Shown one piece after another: positions 48,525-57,388 of a stretch of DNA of 64,000 nucleotides. The position numbers and the translations under genes are program-made. Positions within the stretch are counted from its first letter, which is position 1. Every line of letters begins with the position of its first letter. The notes below the pieces were generated by a model. The model did no database searches. It saw only the letters and a list, made by a program, of their open reading frames with translations, and was not told the origin of the DNA. The stretch comes from Castellaniella sp034674885. GTDB taxonomy: Bacteria; Pseudomonadota; Gammaproteobacteria; Burkholderiales; Burkholderiaceae_B. The DNA lies in assembly GCF_034674885.1 (NCBI RefSeq), contig NZ_JAUCDS010000017.1, positions 4,601-68,600 on the forward strand, given 5' to 3'.

Positions 48525-49970
48525 CTACACCCCCACAGCCGACACCGCCTTGGTGTTCAGGTAGGCTTCCAGAGCCTCGGGGCCGCCCTCGGTGCCGTAG
48601 CCGGAATCCTTGACTCCGCCGAACGGCAATTCTGCCGAAGGCGTGGCGGGCTGGTTGATCCACAGCATGCCGGCTTCCACCCGGCTGACCAGCTGCTGCA
48701 CGTTGCGCAGCGAGCGGGTGAAGGCATAGGCGGATAAGCCGTAGGCCAGGCGGTTGGCCTCGGTGATGGCTTCTTCCAGGCGGTCGAAGGTGCGGATGCC
48801 TGCGACCGGGCCGAAGGGTTCGTTGTTGAACAGATCGGAATCCGTGCCCAGCCCCGCAATGATGGTGGGCGCGAAGAAGTTGCCGGTGTCACCGACGCGC
48901 TCGCCCCCGGTCAGCACGTCCCCACCTCGTTCGCGGGCGTCCTGCACCACCTGGGCGATGGCCGAGACGCGGCGGGCATTGGCCAGGGGCCCCAGGGTGG
49001 TGCCTTCGGCCAGGCCATCGCCCACGGTCAGGGATTCGGCGTGGCGCACGAAGGCCTGCGTGAAGTCTTTGGCCAGGCTGCTGTGCACCAGGAAACGCGT
49101 GGGCGAAATGCAGACCTGCCCGGCGTTGCGGAATTTGGTGGCGCCGGCGACCTTGACCGCCAGTTCCAGATCGGCGTCTTCGGCGATGATGACCGGCGCA
49201 TGGCCGCCCAGTTCCATCGACACCCGTTTCATGTGGGCGCCCGCCAGCGCGGCCAGTTGCTTGCCCACCTGGGTAGAGCCGGTGAACGTGACCTTGCGGA
49301 TGACCGGATGCGGGATCAGGTAGCCGGAGATCTCCGCCGGGTTGCCGTAGACCAGGCCAACCACGCCCGGCGGCAGGCCCGCGTCGACGAAGGCCTGCAG
49401 CAAGGCTGCGGGCGAAGCCGGGGTTTCTTCGGGTGCTTTGCACAGGAAGGAACAACCCGTCGCCAGGGCGGCGCCCAGTTTGCGCACCACCTGGTTGATG
49501 GGGAAATTCCAGGGCGTGAAGGCCGCCACCGGGCCCACGGGTTCTTTCACGACCAACTGCAGGGCCTGCAGATTGCGCGAGGGCACGATACGGCCGTACA
49601 CCCGCAGGCCCTCGTCGGCAAACCATTCGATCAGCGTGGCGCCGGCCAGGGTCTCGCCTCGGGCCTCGGCCAGCGGCTTGCCCTGTTCCAGCGTCAACAG
49701 GCGGGCAATGTCTTCCGCGCGTTCACGCAGCAACGCCGCCGCGCGGCGCATGATGGCGGCCCGGTCATGCGCCGACGTATCGCGCCAGACCTCGAACCCC
49801 CGTTGCGCCGCCGCCAGGGCGCGGTCCAGATCGGGGATGCCGGCGTGGGCGACCTTGCCAATGACCTGGCCGGTGGCTGGGTTCAGCACGTCCTGGGTGC
49901 GGCCATCGGCGGCGTCCACCCATTGGTTGTCGATCAGCAGTTGGGTATTGGGATATGCGTGAGTTGCCAT
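48525..49970 (-). CDS. gabD: NAD(P)-dependent succinate-semialdehyde dehydrogenase
   Basis: 481-residue aldehyde dehydrogenase oxidising succinate semialdehyde to succinate (GABA and related pathways). Family motifs: FTGSTQVGKQLA cofactor loop, catalytic glutamate in MELGGHAPVI, catalytic cysteine in NAGQVCISPTRFLVH, and the GabD-type C-terminus (INQPATPSAELPFGGVKDSGYG). No GABA transaminase gene is adjacent, so other semialdehydes are possible. It converges on tadG. Confidence 0.88.
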   Translation of the reverse strand: MATHAYPNTQLLIDNQWVDAADGRTQDVLNPATGQVIGKVAHAGIPDLDRALAAAQRGFEVWRDTSAHDRAAIMRRAAALLRERAEDIARLLTLEQGKPLAEARGETLAGATLIEWFADEGLRVYGRIVPSRNLQALQLVVKEPVGPVAAFTPWNFPINQVVRKLGAALATGCSFLCKAPEETPASPAALLQAFVDAGLPPGVVGLVYGNPAEISGYLIPHPVIRKVTFTGSTQVGKQLAALAGAHMKRVSMELGGHAPVIIAEDADLELAVKVAGATKFRNAGQVCISPTRFLVHSSLAKDFTQAFVRHAESLTVGDGLAEGTTLGPLANARRVSAIAQVVQDARERGGDVLTGGERVGDTGNFFAPTIIAGLGTDSDLFNNEPFGPVAGIRTFDRLEEAITEANRLAYGLSAYAFTRSLRNVQQLVSRVEAGMLWINQPATPSAELPFGGVKDSGYGTEGGPEALEAYLNTKAVSAVGV

Positions 49971-50247
49971 CGTTCAAGACCTTCGAGGATAAGGAGGATG
50001 AAATCCATACAGACCAGACGAGTATAAAGCACGCAAAACAGCCTGACGCAACGCCTGTCTGCAGTTCATGATCTACATATTACACGTCATATAAGGTATA
50101 TTTATTTACATTTAAATATAATAGAAATTATAGGTATATTCCCTTGTAATTCCTGGGGATACTACTGATGACAATGAGTGTAAGCACAATTTATAGTTTT
50201 GTTGTAGGACATCGTATATTTAGATAAATTACTTCGAAAGGATCTCT
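49971..50247. promoter_or_regulatory. AT-rich intergenic region upstream of the orphan binding protein
   Basis: 277 bases, sharply AT-rich from about 50075 to 50230, no gene seen. It holds one element (50087-50097, read on the minus strand as CTTATATGACG) resembling the TTATATGAYG motif near the hexarate genes. An AAAGGA ribosome site precedes the ATG at 50248. Confidence 0.5.
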
Positions 50248-51051
50248 ATGAGCACCTTCGCAACGACCCGAATGCTCGCCATTCTCACGCTGTCACTGAC
50301 CGCGCTATCCCCCAGCCATGCGGCCGACCTGGCCGACATCCGCCAGGCCGGAGAAATCCGGGTGGCCACGTCACTCAGCGTCCCTCCCTACACCTTCACC
50401 GATGCGCAAATGCAAGCCGATGGCTCTGATGTCGCCACTGCAAAGCTGCTGGCCAAGGACCTGGGAGTCTCCCTGAAGATCGTCAGTGTCCCAGTCGCAT
50501 CCCGGATTCCGATGCTACAGACCGGCAAGGCCGACCTGGTCATCTCCGTGTTGTCCACCACCCCGGAACGCGCCAAAATCATTGATTTCTCCCGCCCCTA
50601 CTCCATGATCCGCGAAGTCGTCATGGCACCGAAAGACGTCCAGCTCAAGGACTACAGTGAGCTCAAGGGCAAGGATGTGGGCGTAGCTCGAGGTACCGTC
50701 GAAGACCAGTTGGTGACGGAAAAGGCCAAAGGAGCCCATATCCGGCGCTACGAAGATGTTTCCACGCTGATCACCGCTGCAGCATCGGGCCAGATCCAGT
50801 ATCTGGCGACTGGCCTCATGAGCCTGGACGAGCTCAATCGCAAAACCAATGACCGCTTTGAAAGCAAGCTGGTCCTGAAGGATTTCATGCTGGCGATCGG
50901 CCTGCAGAAAAACCAACCTGAACTGCGGAAATGGGTTGACCAATGGGTGGCGGACAATCTCAAGAATGGCAGACTGAATACCGTCTTCGAACAGTATCAT
51001 CACGTCCAGTTGCCCGAGCAAGTCCTGAACTGGACACCCGGCGCGCAATGA
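50248..51051 (+). CDS. Family 3 (amino-acid type) solute-binding protein, orphan
   Basis: 267-residue periplasmic binding protein with signal peptide (LAILTLSLTALSPSHA) and the family 3 opening AGEIRVATSLSVPPYTF, the VPVASRIPMLQTGKADLV segment and PERAKIIDFSRPYS. These normally feed an ABC importer of polar amino acids or acids, but no permease or ATPase is nearby. Its stop overlaps the start of a dehydratase gene (ATGA), so the two are translated together and the ligand is probably the enzyme's substrate. Confidence 0.85.
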   Translation: MSTFATTRMLAILTLSLTALSPSHAADLADIRQAGEIRVATSLSVPPYTFTDAQMQADGSDVATAKLLAKDLGVSLKIVSVPVASRIPMLQTGKADLVISVLSTTPERAKIIDFSRPYSMIREVVMAPKDVQLKDYSELKGKDVGVARGTVEDQLVTEKAKGAHIRRYEDVSTLITAAASGQIQYLATGLMSLDELNRKTNDRFESKLVLKDFMLAIGLQKNQPELRKWVDQWVADNLKNGRLNTVFEQYHHVQLPEQVLNWTPGAQ

Positions 51052-52196
51052 AGATAACCCGAATCGACGTATACCGCATCGCCCTGCCCTTCAGTGCTCG
51101 ACGCACCGCGCCGGATACTGCGGCCAACAGGGCACTGGACCCCTTCAATGCGGCCTCCCCTGCGTTGAAGCACATGGAATCGCTGATGGTCCGCCTCCAG
51201 ACGGATACCGGCCTCAGCGGCTGGGGCGAGGCCTTTGGTCATTACATCAATCCAGTCACCTTTGAAGCCATGAAAGGAAGGGTCGGGCATTTCTTCCTAG
51301 GCAGCGAAATCTGCACCGACGACCAGGGATATCCCACCAGAACAGCAGAAGCAGAGCACGCCTTCTACGAGTTCGGCGCCACAGGTCCCATCACCTTCGC
51401 ACTCTCGGCGTTTGACACTGCACTCTGGGACCTTCTGGCCCAGGACAGAGGATTGCCCTTGTACCAGCTGCTGGGAGCCTCCCAAGACACGATCGACTGC
51501 TACGCTAGCCTGCCCAGCTACGCGAACGATCCCTCGGAGGTCGCCCGGCAAGTCTCCGGCGCCAGGGCACAGGGATTCGCAGCCGTCAAACTGCACGAGA
51601 CATCACCGGCAGCCGTCGTGGCGGCCCGATCGGCCCTGCCGGACACCGCTGCGCTGATGGTGGATGTGAACTGCGCCTGGACGACGCCCCAGGCACAGGC
51701 GGCCCTGAGCGACATGCGCGCCGCCCGGCTGCGGTGGATCGAGGAGCCCGTCTGGCCCCCCAATGATCTATCAGGCCTGTCCACCTGCCGCAGCACCGGC
51801 ATCCCTGTCGCAGCGGGGGAAAACGCCGCCGGCCTGCTGGACCTGATCCGCCACATAGAAGCTGGGGCTATCGACATCGCCCAGCCCAGCTTGGCCAAGA
51901 TCGGTGGCATCACCGCGATGCTCCAGGCCATCGCCGCCGCCCGGCGGCACCAGGTCGAGGTCATGCCCCACTGCTTCTACTACGGGGCGGGGCTGTGCGC
52001 CACCGCGCATATCGTGGCGGCATTGGGGCCAGCCTGTGCGTTGGAAGCGCCTTTGCTGGACTGGCCTGCTCCGCTGCACCCCCTGCAACAGGCAGCCCCC
52101 GCCTTGACGCTGCCGCACCAGCCCGGCATCGGATTCAGCCCGAACTGGGACGTGCTCGAATCGCACCTGATCGACACCGCAACGCTGACCACATAA
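51048..52196 (+). CDS. Enolase-superfamily (mandelate racemase/muconate lactonising) dehydratase or racemase
   Basis: 382-residue enzyme of the mandelate racemase family with an unusual base motif: the usual KxK is KLH (K181-L-H183 in AAVKLHETS). Metal ligands are D206 (MVDVNCAW), E232 (WIEEPVW) and E258 (AGENAAGL); the general base histidine is H308 (VMPHCFYYG). Motifs exclude GudD, TalrD and typical muconate cycloisomerase, so the substrate is unknown, perhaps a sugar acid or a hydroxy acid bound by the coupled SBP. Start 51048 overlaps the upstream stop. Confidence 0.82.
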   Translation: MKITRIDVYRIALPFSARRTAPDTAANRALDPFNAASPALKHMESLMVRLQTDTGLSGWGEAFGHYINPVTFEAMKGRVGHFFLGSEICTDDQGYPTRTAEAEHAFYEFGATGPITFALSAFDTALWDLLAQDRGLPLYQLLGASQDTIDCYASLPSYANDPSEVARQVSGARAQGFAAVKLHETSPAAVVAARSALPDTAALMVDVNCAWTTPQAQAALSDMRAARLRWIEEPVWPPNDLSGLSTCRSTGIPVAAGENAAGLLDLIRHIEAGAIDIAQPSLAKIGGITAMLQAIAAARRHQVEVMPHCFYYGAGLCATAHIVAALGPACALEAPLLDWPAPLHPLQQAAPALTLPHQPGIGFSPNWDVLESHLIDTATLTT

Positions 52197-52206
52197 GCCA
52201 GCCGAC

Positions 52207-52371
52207 GCACCGGCATTACACCCGCCCGTCCGAAGGGTATATGGTGGGCGGTCAGGTCCCTTGTCCAACGAAAGGTGATGCGCGTGAACCGATCCGCTCT
52301 TCGGGCCAGTCTGATGCTGGCCACCCTGTTGGCCCTGCCGCTGCCCTGCATCACCCAGGCCGCGTCGGTCA
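52207..52371 (+). pseudogene. Truncated paralogue of the PQQ-dependent sugar dehydrogenase (leader and signal peptide only)
   Basis: Matches 60052-60213 over about 165 bases: the shared non-coding leader (including CAACGAAAGGTGATGCGCGT), then a start at 52278 reading MRVNRSALRASLMLATLLAL, compared with MRVNRSTLQACLMLATLLAL at 60123. The match ends abruptly at about 52371, right after the signal peptide, in the next codon after ASV. The rest of the gene is missing, so it is a 5' fragment left by a rearrangement. The 3-base length difference keeps the reading frame, as expected of a once functional gene. Confidence 0.85.
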
Positions 52372-52377
52372 CAATTC

Positions 52378-52521
52378 TCAAACGCCGAGGTCACTTTCCT
52401 CTCCGATGATCCAGGTCTTGCAGATCCGACCGTCTGCAACCCGGTAGATCACACAGTAGAGCTTGAAGAATGTCCAACGGTAGTCTTTGCTGGAACGGCG
52501 GGAGTCTGGCTGAGGAGACTC
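52378..52521 (-). pseudogene. Possible C-terminal remnant of a RelE/ParE-like toxin
   Basis: Open frame of 47 residues with no start codon, reading SSKDYRWTFFKLYCVIYRV then DGRICKTWIIGEESDLGV and stop. The strand pattern (Y-V-IYRV-DGRI) is reminiscent of RelE/ParE C-termini but weak. It begins just where the dehydrogenase fragment ends, supporting a junction at 52372-52378. Confidence 0.25.
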
Positions 52522-52602
52522 TTATTCATTAGACAAAGTTGACAAATATTACATAGGAGACTAGCGTTGACCCTATCTCAAATCAGCCTGGGGGAGATGA
52601 CT

Positions 52603-53214
52603 ATGCCCAATGCCACCCGTCTACCGCGCGTCACGGAGGAAGATGTACGCCGCTTCGCTGATACCGTCGAAATCCGGGATGCCAGGGCGTTCGCGGCCGA
52701 GTTGCAGGCGTTCGTCTACGAACGAATGAAGGCTGCAAAGCTGCCCGTTCCCAGGGCAGCGGAGACAACGGCACAGACCCTCGCCCGCAAGGCGGCCGCA
52801 CTGCGCACCGGCAAGCGCTGGGCACCGACTGAAACCGACATTCAACGCGGCCGCGCCGTATTGCTGGCAGCCTTCAATCAGCCGCAAAATCTGCCACTCA
52901 CCAAATTCGCCCAGCTGGCAGACAAATCGCGCCAGCAGATCTACAAGGACATCATCGCCCGCCGGCTGCTGGCACTGAACGTAGGGCCTCGTGGTCAGAA
53001 GTTGCCCGACTGGCAGCTTGATCCGGTAAAGCAGCAGTTGACCCAAACAGTCCTGCAGGAGGTCGAGGGCATCGACCACTGGACGATCTACCACGCGCTG
53101 TCCGAACCACTCGAAGGCCTGGGCGGGCGTTCGCCGGTGGACGCGGTGACTCCTAGCTCGATCGATGGCGTGGCCGAAGCCGTGTTCAACGTGCTGGGTA
53201 TGCAGGTGCACTGA
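52603..53214 (+). CDS. Xre/MbcA/ParS-type antitoxin
   Basis: 203-residue antitoxin of the RES-Xre class. An HTH-like middle (FAQLADKSRQQIYKDIIARRLLALN) is followed by the MbcA/ParS toxin-binding C-terminus (WTIYHALSEPLEGLGGRSPVDAV...IDGVAEAVF). Start at 52603 follows a GGGGAG site; ATG 52597 and TTG 52567 are alternatives. A TTGACA -35-like box is at 52539. The toxin gene begins 14 bases after its stop. Confidence 0.85.
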   Translation: MPNATRLPRVTEEDVRRFADTVEIRDARAFAAELQAFVYERMKAAKLPVPRAAETTAQTLARKAAALRTGKRWAPTETDIQRGRAVLLAAFNQPQNLPLTKFAQLADKSRQQIYKDIIARRLLALNVGPRGQKLPDWQLDPVKQQLTQTVLQEVEGIDHWTIYHALSEPLEGLGGRSPVDAVTPSSIDGVAEAVFNVLGMQVH

Positions 53215-53228
53215 AGCCAGTGCCTCCC

Positions 53229-53858
53229 ATGAGCCACGCACTGCCTTCGTTCTCGATCAATGCTGGTGAACTGCTCCAGCATCTGAGCCGCGTCATCTAC
53301 CGTGGCAGTCCGTTGCACTATGGCAGCAACAGCACCAATCGCTACGATGACCCGACGCGGGCCTACGGTGTGCTCTACTTGGGACGCGACCTACCCACGG
53401 CGCTGATGGAGTCCGTGTTTCACAAGCACCAGTGGCTTGCGGATACGAAACGCTCAATCACGCTAAAGGAAATTCAGGGCCGGATGGTGCGCGCTGTAGG
53501 TGTGATGGCCGACGTATGCCTGGCCGACCTCACAGCCCCTGGTGTCATGGCTGGCTACTTCGGTCTGAACCTGGGGCAGTTGACCAGCCGCGACTACACG
53601 CACACGCAGCAGGTGTCTGCTCAGATCTATGCGATGCTTGGCGACGACGGCCAGCCACTGTTCGACGGTGTGCTCTACCCGTCTCGCAACAACTATCCAG
53701 CCAAGAACATTGCCCTGTTCGAGCGTGCGGGGACGAAGGTCAGCGTCATCGAAGACATCGACCTAGTTGACCATGTGGGCTGGTCATGTTTTGTCGCGAC
53801 CTACCGTATTGGCGTAGAACCCGACCCCGGCCCAGTAGAGCCAGATGCAGCATACTGA
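53229..53858 (+). CDS. RES-domain NAD+-degrading toxin
   Basis: 209-residue RES domain toxin. Motifs: VIYRGSPLHYGSNSTNRYDD (Arg of RES and the RxD/N signature), AYGVLYLG (Tyr) and ALMESVFHKHQW (catalytic Glu), then FDGVLYPSRNN. RES toxins deplete NAD+ and are held in check by the neighbouring Xre antitoxin. Start could also be GTG at 53220, closer to the antitoxin stop. Lies in a patch with unusual composition and repeat copies on both sides. Confidence 0.87.
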   Translation: MSHALPSFSINAGELLQHLSRVIYRGSPLHYGSNSTNRYDDPTRAYGVLYLGRDLPTALMESVFHKHQWLADTKRSITLKEIQGRMVRAVGVMADVCLADLTAPGVMAGYFGLNLGQLTSRDYTHTQQVSAQIYAMLGDDGQPLFDGVLYPSRNNYPAKNIALFERAGTKVSVIEDIDLVDHVGWSCFVATYRIGVEPDPGPVEPDAAY

Positions 53859-53885
53859 AGCAACAGGGGGCGGCCCCCATCCGAG

Positions 53886-53923
53886 GCACCGGCATTGCAC
53901 CCGCCCGTCCGAAGGGTAGATGG
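53886..53923 (+). repeat. Third copy of the dehydrogenase leader repeat
   Basis: 38 bases (starting GCACCGGCATTGCACCC) matching 52207-52244 at 36 of 38 positions, and 60052-60089 less closely. Homology stops after GGTAGATGG, unlike the other copies. It ends at the truncation point of the remnant gene at 53922. Confidence 0.85.
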
Positions 53924-54158
53924 AGCCATACACAAATGCCAGTTTGATCTGCGATACCAATGGAGCAAGCGCTTGGCTCAGAGGTTCTGCGAGGCCTACT
54001 GTTTTTCGCGTGATCGAACACAACTCGTCGAAGATCGGGGAGTCCCGATTGGCCTGATAATGTTTCTGATGGCCGATGCGCGTCACAGTCACCAAGCCAC
54101 TGGCTGCAAAAGCAGCCATCGATATGGCGACATATCTCGCGCTGCTGCGGTCAGGCAC
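53922..54158 (-). pseudogene. Truncated HTH-nucleotidyltransferase-type regulator remnant
   Basis: A minus-strand frame reads SGLVTVTRIGHQKHYQANRD, then SPIFDELCSI...VGLAEPLSQALAPL...IKLAFVYGS. This strongly recalls ArsR-like winged-helix proteins carrying a C-terminal nucleotidyltransferase domain, cut off exactly at the FVYGS(V) motif by the repeat copy at 53886-53923. The N-terminal HTH part is also lost, so it is a fragment in a rearranged patch. Confidence 0.6.
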
Positions 54159-54194
54159 AACAGCGCAAGATCACCCGGCTCAACAGGGGTGGGC

Positions 54195-55472
54195 CTAGCC
54201 GCCCGCCCGCAGTTTCTTCAGTTCGGCTTCCGCCACGTCGATGCGCACCACGCCCAGTTCGACCAGGCGCTGGGCGACCTGGGCGATTTCCTCGCCCTCG
54301 GCCCCGGCCATCAGGGCGATGTTCTGTGAATGCAGGGACATATGCCCCTTCTGGATACCATCGGTTGCCAGGGCCTTGAGGGCCGAGAAATTCTGCGCCA
54401 GTCCAATGGCCGCAATCACGCGCGAGAGCTGGGCCGCATTCTGCACGTCCATGATCTGCAGGCACGCCCGGGCCATGGGGTGCAGTTTGGTAGCCCCACC
54501 GATCAGGCCGACCGCCATGGGCATTTCCAGGGACCCGGCCAGATCGCCTTGGGCGGTGACTTCCCATTGCGTGAGGCTGCTGTACCAGCCCTTGCGCGCC
54601 GCATAGGCGTGGGCGCCGGCCTCGATGGCGCGCGTATCGTTACCCGTGGCCATGACAACGGCCGTCACGCCGTTCATGATGCCTTTGTTGTGCGTGGCCG
54701 CGCGATAGGGGTCCATCAGCGCAAATTCGTAAGCCTTGACCATGCCGTCGCGCACGGCCTCGCCACCGATGGCATCCAGCTTCCAGACGCAGCGGGCACG
54801 GGCCAGGCGTCGATCCGCCAGATTGGACAGGATCCGCAGGTAGACACGCCCACCCGTCCAGGTCTCGATGTGCGGCGCGAGCTTTTCAGCCATGGTATTG
54901 ACGGCGTTGGCGCCCATGGCATCGCGGGTATCCACGATCAGGTGGGTTACCACCATCGGGCCGCTGGGCGCATCGATGATACGCACTTCCAGATCCCGGA
55001 AACCGCCCCCCAGGCGCACCAGCACGGGGTCGCAATCATCGCAGATGGCGCGGATCTCTTCGGCATGTTCCAGGATGGCCAGGCGGGCATTGGCCGGATC
55101 GGACACGCCCACCAGCTGGACCTGCGCAATCATGCGCGTGCCCGACATCGAAGTGATGAACCCGCCCGAGTCGTAGCATTGGCGGGCGGCATTGCAGACC
55201 GCCGCCACCACCGAGGACTCCTCGGTCGCCATGGGCACGAGATAGTCCCTGCCGTCGATCAGCAGGTTCGTGGCCACGCCGACCGGGATGTTCATCGTGC
55301 CGACGGCATTCTCGATCAGCTGGTCCGCCAGTTCGGCCGGCAGGTTGCCGGTATTCAGGAACAGGGCCTTCAGGTCGGCGTCCTGCAGGCCGGCAAATGC
55401 CAGCGTCTGATCGATACGTTCTGGGACCCCCAGCTTGTGGAAGCCCGAAATGCGGGAAGTTTTGTGAGTCAC
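54195..55472 (-). CDS. mvaA: Class II (degradative) HMG-CoA reductase
   Basis: 425-residue NAD-dependent enzyme that, in bacteria such as Pseudomonas mevalonii, oxidises mevalonate to HMG-CoA. Catalytic residues are conserved: E84/E85 (MATEESSVVA), K263 (HNKGIMNG), D279 (GNDTRA) and GHMSLH at 376-381. It forms a unit with dctM, dctQ and dctP upstream on the same strand, so the pathway is probably uptake and catabolism of mevalonate. An HMG-CoA lyase gene is not in the window. Its stop is close to the rearranged patch. Confidence 0.94.
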   Translation of the reverse strand: MTHKTSRISGFHKLGVPERIDQTLAFAGLQDADLKALFLNTGNLPAELADQLIENAVGTMNIPVGVATNLLIDGRDYLVPMATEESSVVAAVCNAARQCYDSGGFITSMSGTRMIAQVQLVGVSDPANARLAILEHAEEIRAICDDCDPVLVRLGGGFRDLEVRIIDAPSGPMVVTHLIVDTRDAMGANAVNTMAEKLAPHIETWTGGRVYLRILSNLADRRLARARCVWKLDAIGGEAVRDGMVKAYEFALMDPYRAATHNKGIMNGVTAVVMATGNDTRAIEAGAHAYAARKGWYSSLTQWEVTAQGDLAGSLEMPMAVGLIGGATKLHPMARACLQIMDVQNAAQLSRVIAAIGLAQNFSALKALATDGIQKGHMSLHSQNIALMAGAEGEEIAQVAQRLVELGVVRIDVAEAELKKLRAGG

Positions 55473-55497
55473 AACAATTACCTCTGAAAGAAATGGA

Positions 55498-56805
55498 TCA
55501 ACCGACGAACCTGGGCAGCCAGGTCACCATGGCCGGGAATGCCGCGCAGATCAGCAGGACGAATATCTGCAATCCCATGAAGGGCACGACCCCGCGATAG
55601 ACCTCGGCCATGCCCATGCCCTTGGGCAGGGTGGCCTTGAGGTAGAACAGGGAATAGCCGAACGGCGGGCTGATGTATCCGACCTGGATCGAAATGGCAT
55701 ACAGGACGCCGAACCAGATCTCATCGAAGCCGAAGGCCTTGACGATGGGCAGGAACACGGGAACGGTCAGCAGGATGATGCCGATCTCGTCCAGGCAGGT
55801 GCCCAGGAAGATCAGGATCAGCATCATGATGGCCAGCACCACGTAGGGGCTGACATCCAGGTCGCGAATCGCCCCGATCAGCGTATCGGCTCCGCCCAGC
55901 CCGGTGAAGATCGCCACGTAGGCCTTGGCGCCGATCGTGATCCACAGAATCATCGACGTCACCTTGAGCGTCTGGATGCCTGCATCGGCCAGACCTTGGA
56001 GACTGAACCTGCGCCGGGCGATGCTGGCCAGAATGGCGCCGACGACGCCGACGGCAGCAGCTTCCGTCGGGGTGGCGATTCCCAGGAAAATCGACCCAAG
56101 CACCATCACGATGAGCAAAGCCGGGATGATGATGGCCTGCAGACTGAGCAGCTTCAGCCGCATGGGGACGGGCTTGACCGATTCGACCGGCACCTTGCCG
56201 GCCTTGAAGTAGGCCACGTACAGAATGTAGGAAATATAGACAAGCGCCAGCAGCAGACCGGGCACGATGCCGGCAATCAGCATCTTGCCGATCGAGACCT
56301 GGGCCGTCACGGCGTACACGATCGTCAGGACGGACGGCGGGATCAGCACCCCCAGCGTGCCGGCCGCGCAGATGGTCCCGGCCACCAGCGAGGGATCGTA
56401 CTTGCGCCGCAGCATCTCGGGCATGGCCAGCACACCCATGGACGTGACGGCCGCCCCCACCACGCCGGTCATGGCGGCCATGACGACGCAGATGATGACC
56501 GTGCCGATCGCCAGCCCACCGCGCAGACGACCAAACCACAGGCCCATCACCCGGTACAGGTCTTCGATCACCCCCGAGCGCTGCAGAATGCCGGCCATGA
56601 GGATGTACAACGGCACCGCCAGCAATGGTTCCGAGCGCATGGTGTCGAACACCTGCAGCACCAGGATGATGACGGAATCGGGGTTCCAGAGCGTCACGGT
56701 CAGCAGCAGCGACAGTCCGCCCAGGACGAAGGCGATCGGCAGGCCCGTGACCATCAGCAAGGTCAGGCCACCGAACATCAGGACGAGGATCAGATTCGAG
56801 CTCAT
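55498..56805 (-). CDS. dctM: TRAP transporter large permease (DctM)
   Basis: 435-residue large TRAP permease with about twelve helices and family loops (GVVGAAVTSMGVLAMPEML, GTLGVLIPPSVLTIVYA). Starts inside the dctQ gene stop (four-base overlap) and precedes mvaA by 25 bases. With dctQ and dctP it probably imports mevalonate or a related hydroxy acid. Confidence 0.92.
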   Translation of the reverse strand: MSSNLILVLMFGGLTLLMVTGLPIAFVLGGLSLLLTVTLWNPDSVIILVLQVFDTMRSEPLLAVPLYILMAGILQRSGVIEDLYRVMGLWFGRLRGGLAIGTVIICVVMAAMTGVVGAAVTSMGVLAMPEMLRRKYDPSLVAGTICAAGTLGVLIPPSVLTIVYAVTAQVSIGKMLIAGIVPGLLLALVYISYILYVAYFKAGKVPVESVKPVPMRLKLLSLQAIIIPALLIVMVLGSIFLGIATPTEAAAVGVVGAILASIARRRFSLQGLADAGIQTLKVTSMILWITIGAKAYVAIFTGLGGADTLIGAIRDLDVSPYVVLAIMMLILIFLGTCLDEIGIILLTVPVFLPIVKAFGFDEIWFGVLYAISIQVGYISPPFGYSLFYLKATLPKGMGMAEVYRGVVPFMGLQIFVLLICAAFPAMVTWLPRFVG

Positions 56806-57314
56806 GCGGCATCATCCTTTGTGTCGCCGAAGCACAACCGTATGAGTTCCGCCAGGCTTTGCAGGCCCAGCAGCAACACCGCCACCGGCACCGCGATCTT
56901 GTACGGCCAAAGAGGCGGATTCCAGGCGGAGAACGTGGTTTCCCGGTATTCGATGGACTGCAGCACAAGCGGCGTGGCGTAATACAGCATCACCCCGCAG
57001 AAGAACAGGATGATCAGCTGGTTGACGAAATCGACGACACGGCCGACGCGCGGCGGCATGCGATTGCGAAACAGATCCATATTGACGTGGCCGCCCAGGT
57101 GCAGCAGGTAGGGCCCGCCCAGCAGGAAGTAGGGGCCAAACAGCAGGACGGCCAGCTCCATGCCCCAGACAGTGGGAGCATGAAAAACATAGCGGCTGAT
57201 GACTTCGGCCATCATGGCGGGCACGATGACGACCATCAGCGCGGCCGCCAGCATGAACATGGCCTTGTTCGTGCCCGTGACGGCGCGAACATAGAATCGA
57301 AGGACACGAGGCAT
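56802..57314 (-). CDS. dctQ: TRAP transporter small permease (DctQ)
   Basis: 170-residue four-helix membrane protein (SRYVFHAPTVWGMELAVLLFGPYFLLGG, GHVNMDLFRNRMP). Overlaps dctM and lies 74 bases after dctP. The VNMDLF arginine region is usual in DctQ. Confidence 0.88.
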   Translation of the reverse strand: MPRVLRFYVRAVTGTNKAMFMLAAALMVVIVPAMMAEVISRYVFHAPTVWGMELAVLLFGPYFLLGGPYLLHLGGHVNMDLFRNRMPPRVGRVVDFVNQLIILFFCGVMLYYATPLVLQSIEYRETTFSAWNPPLWPYKIAVPVAVLLLGLQSLAELIRLCFGDTKDDAA

Positions 57315-57388
57315 GGTCTCAATCCGGATAGAGACGAATCAGACCGACATGGCCCGGCAAGGACCATGTCGGCGAAACGGAACCCAGG

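Noticed and set aside
53784..53921. Continuation of the minus-strand regulator remnant into a longer protein
   Set aside because: Downstream residues are the translated complement of the repeat copy and the RES toxin's end, not family-like.
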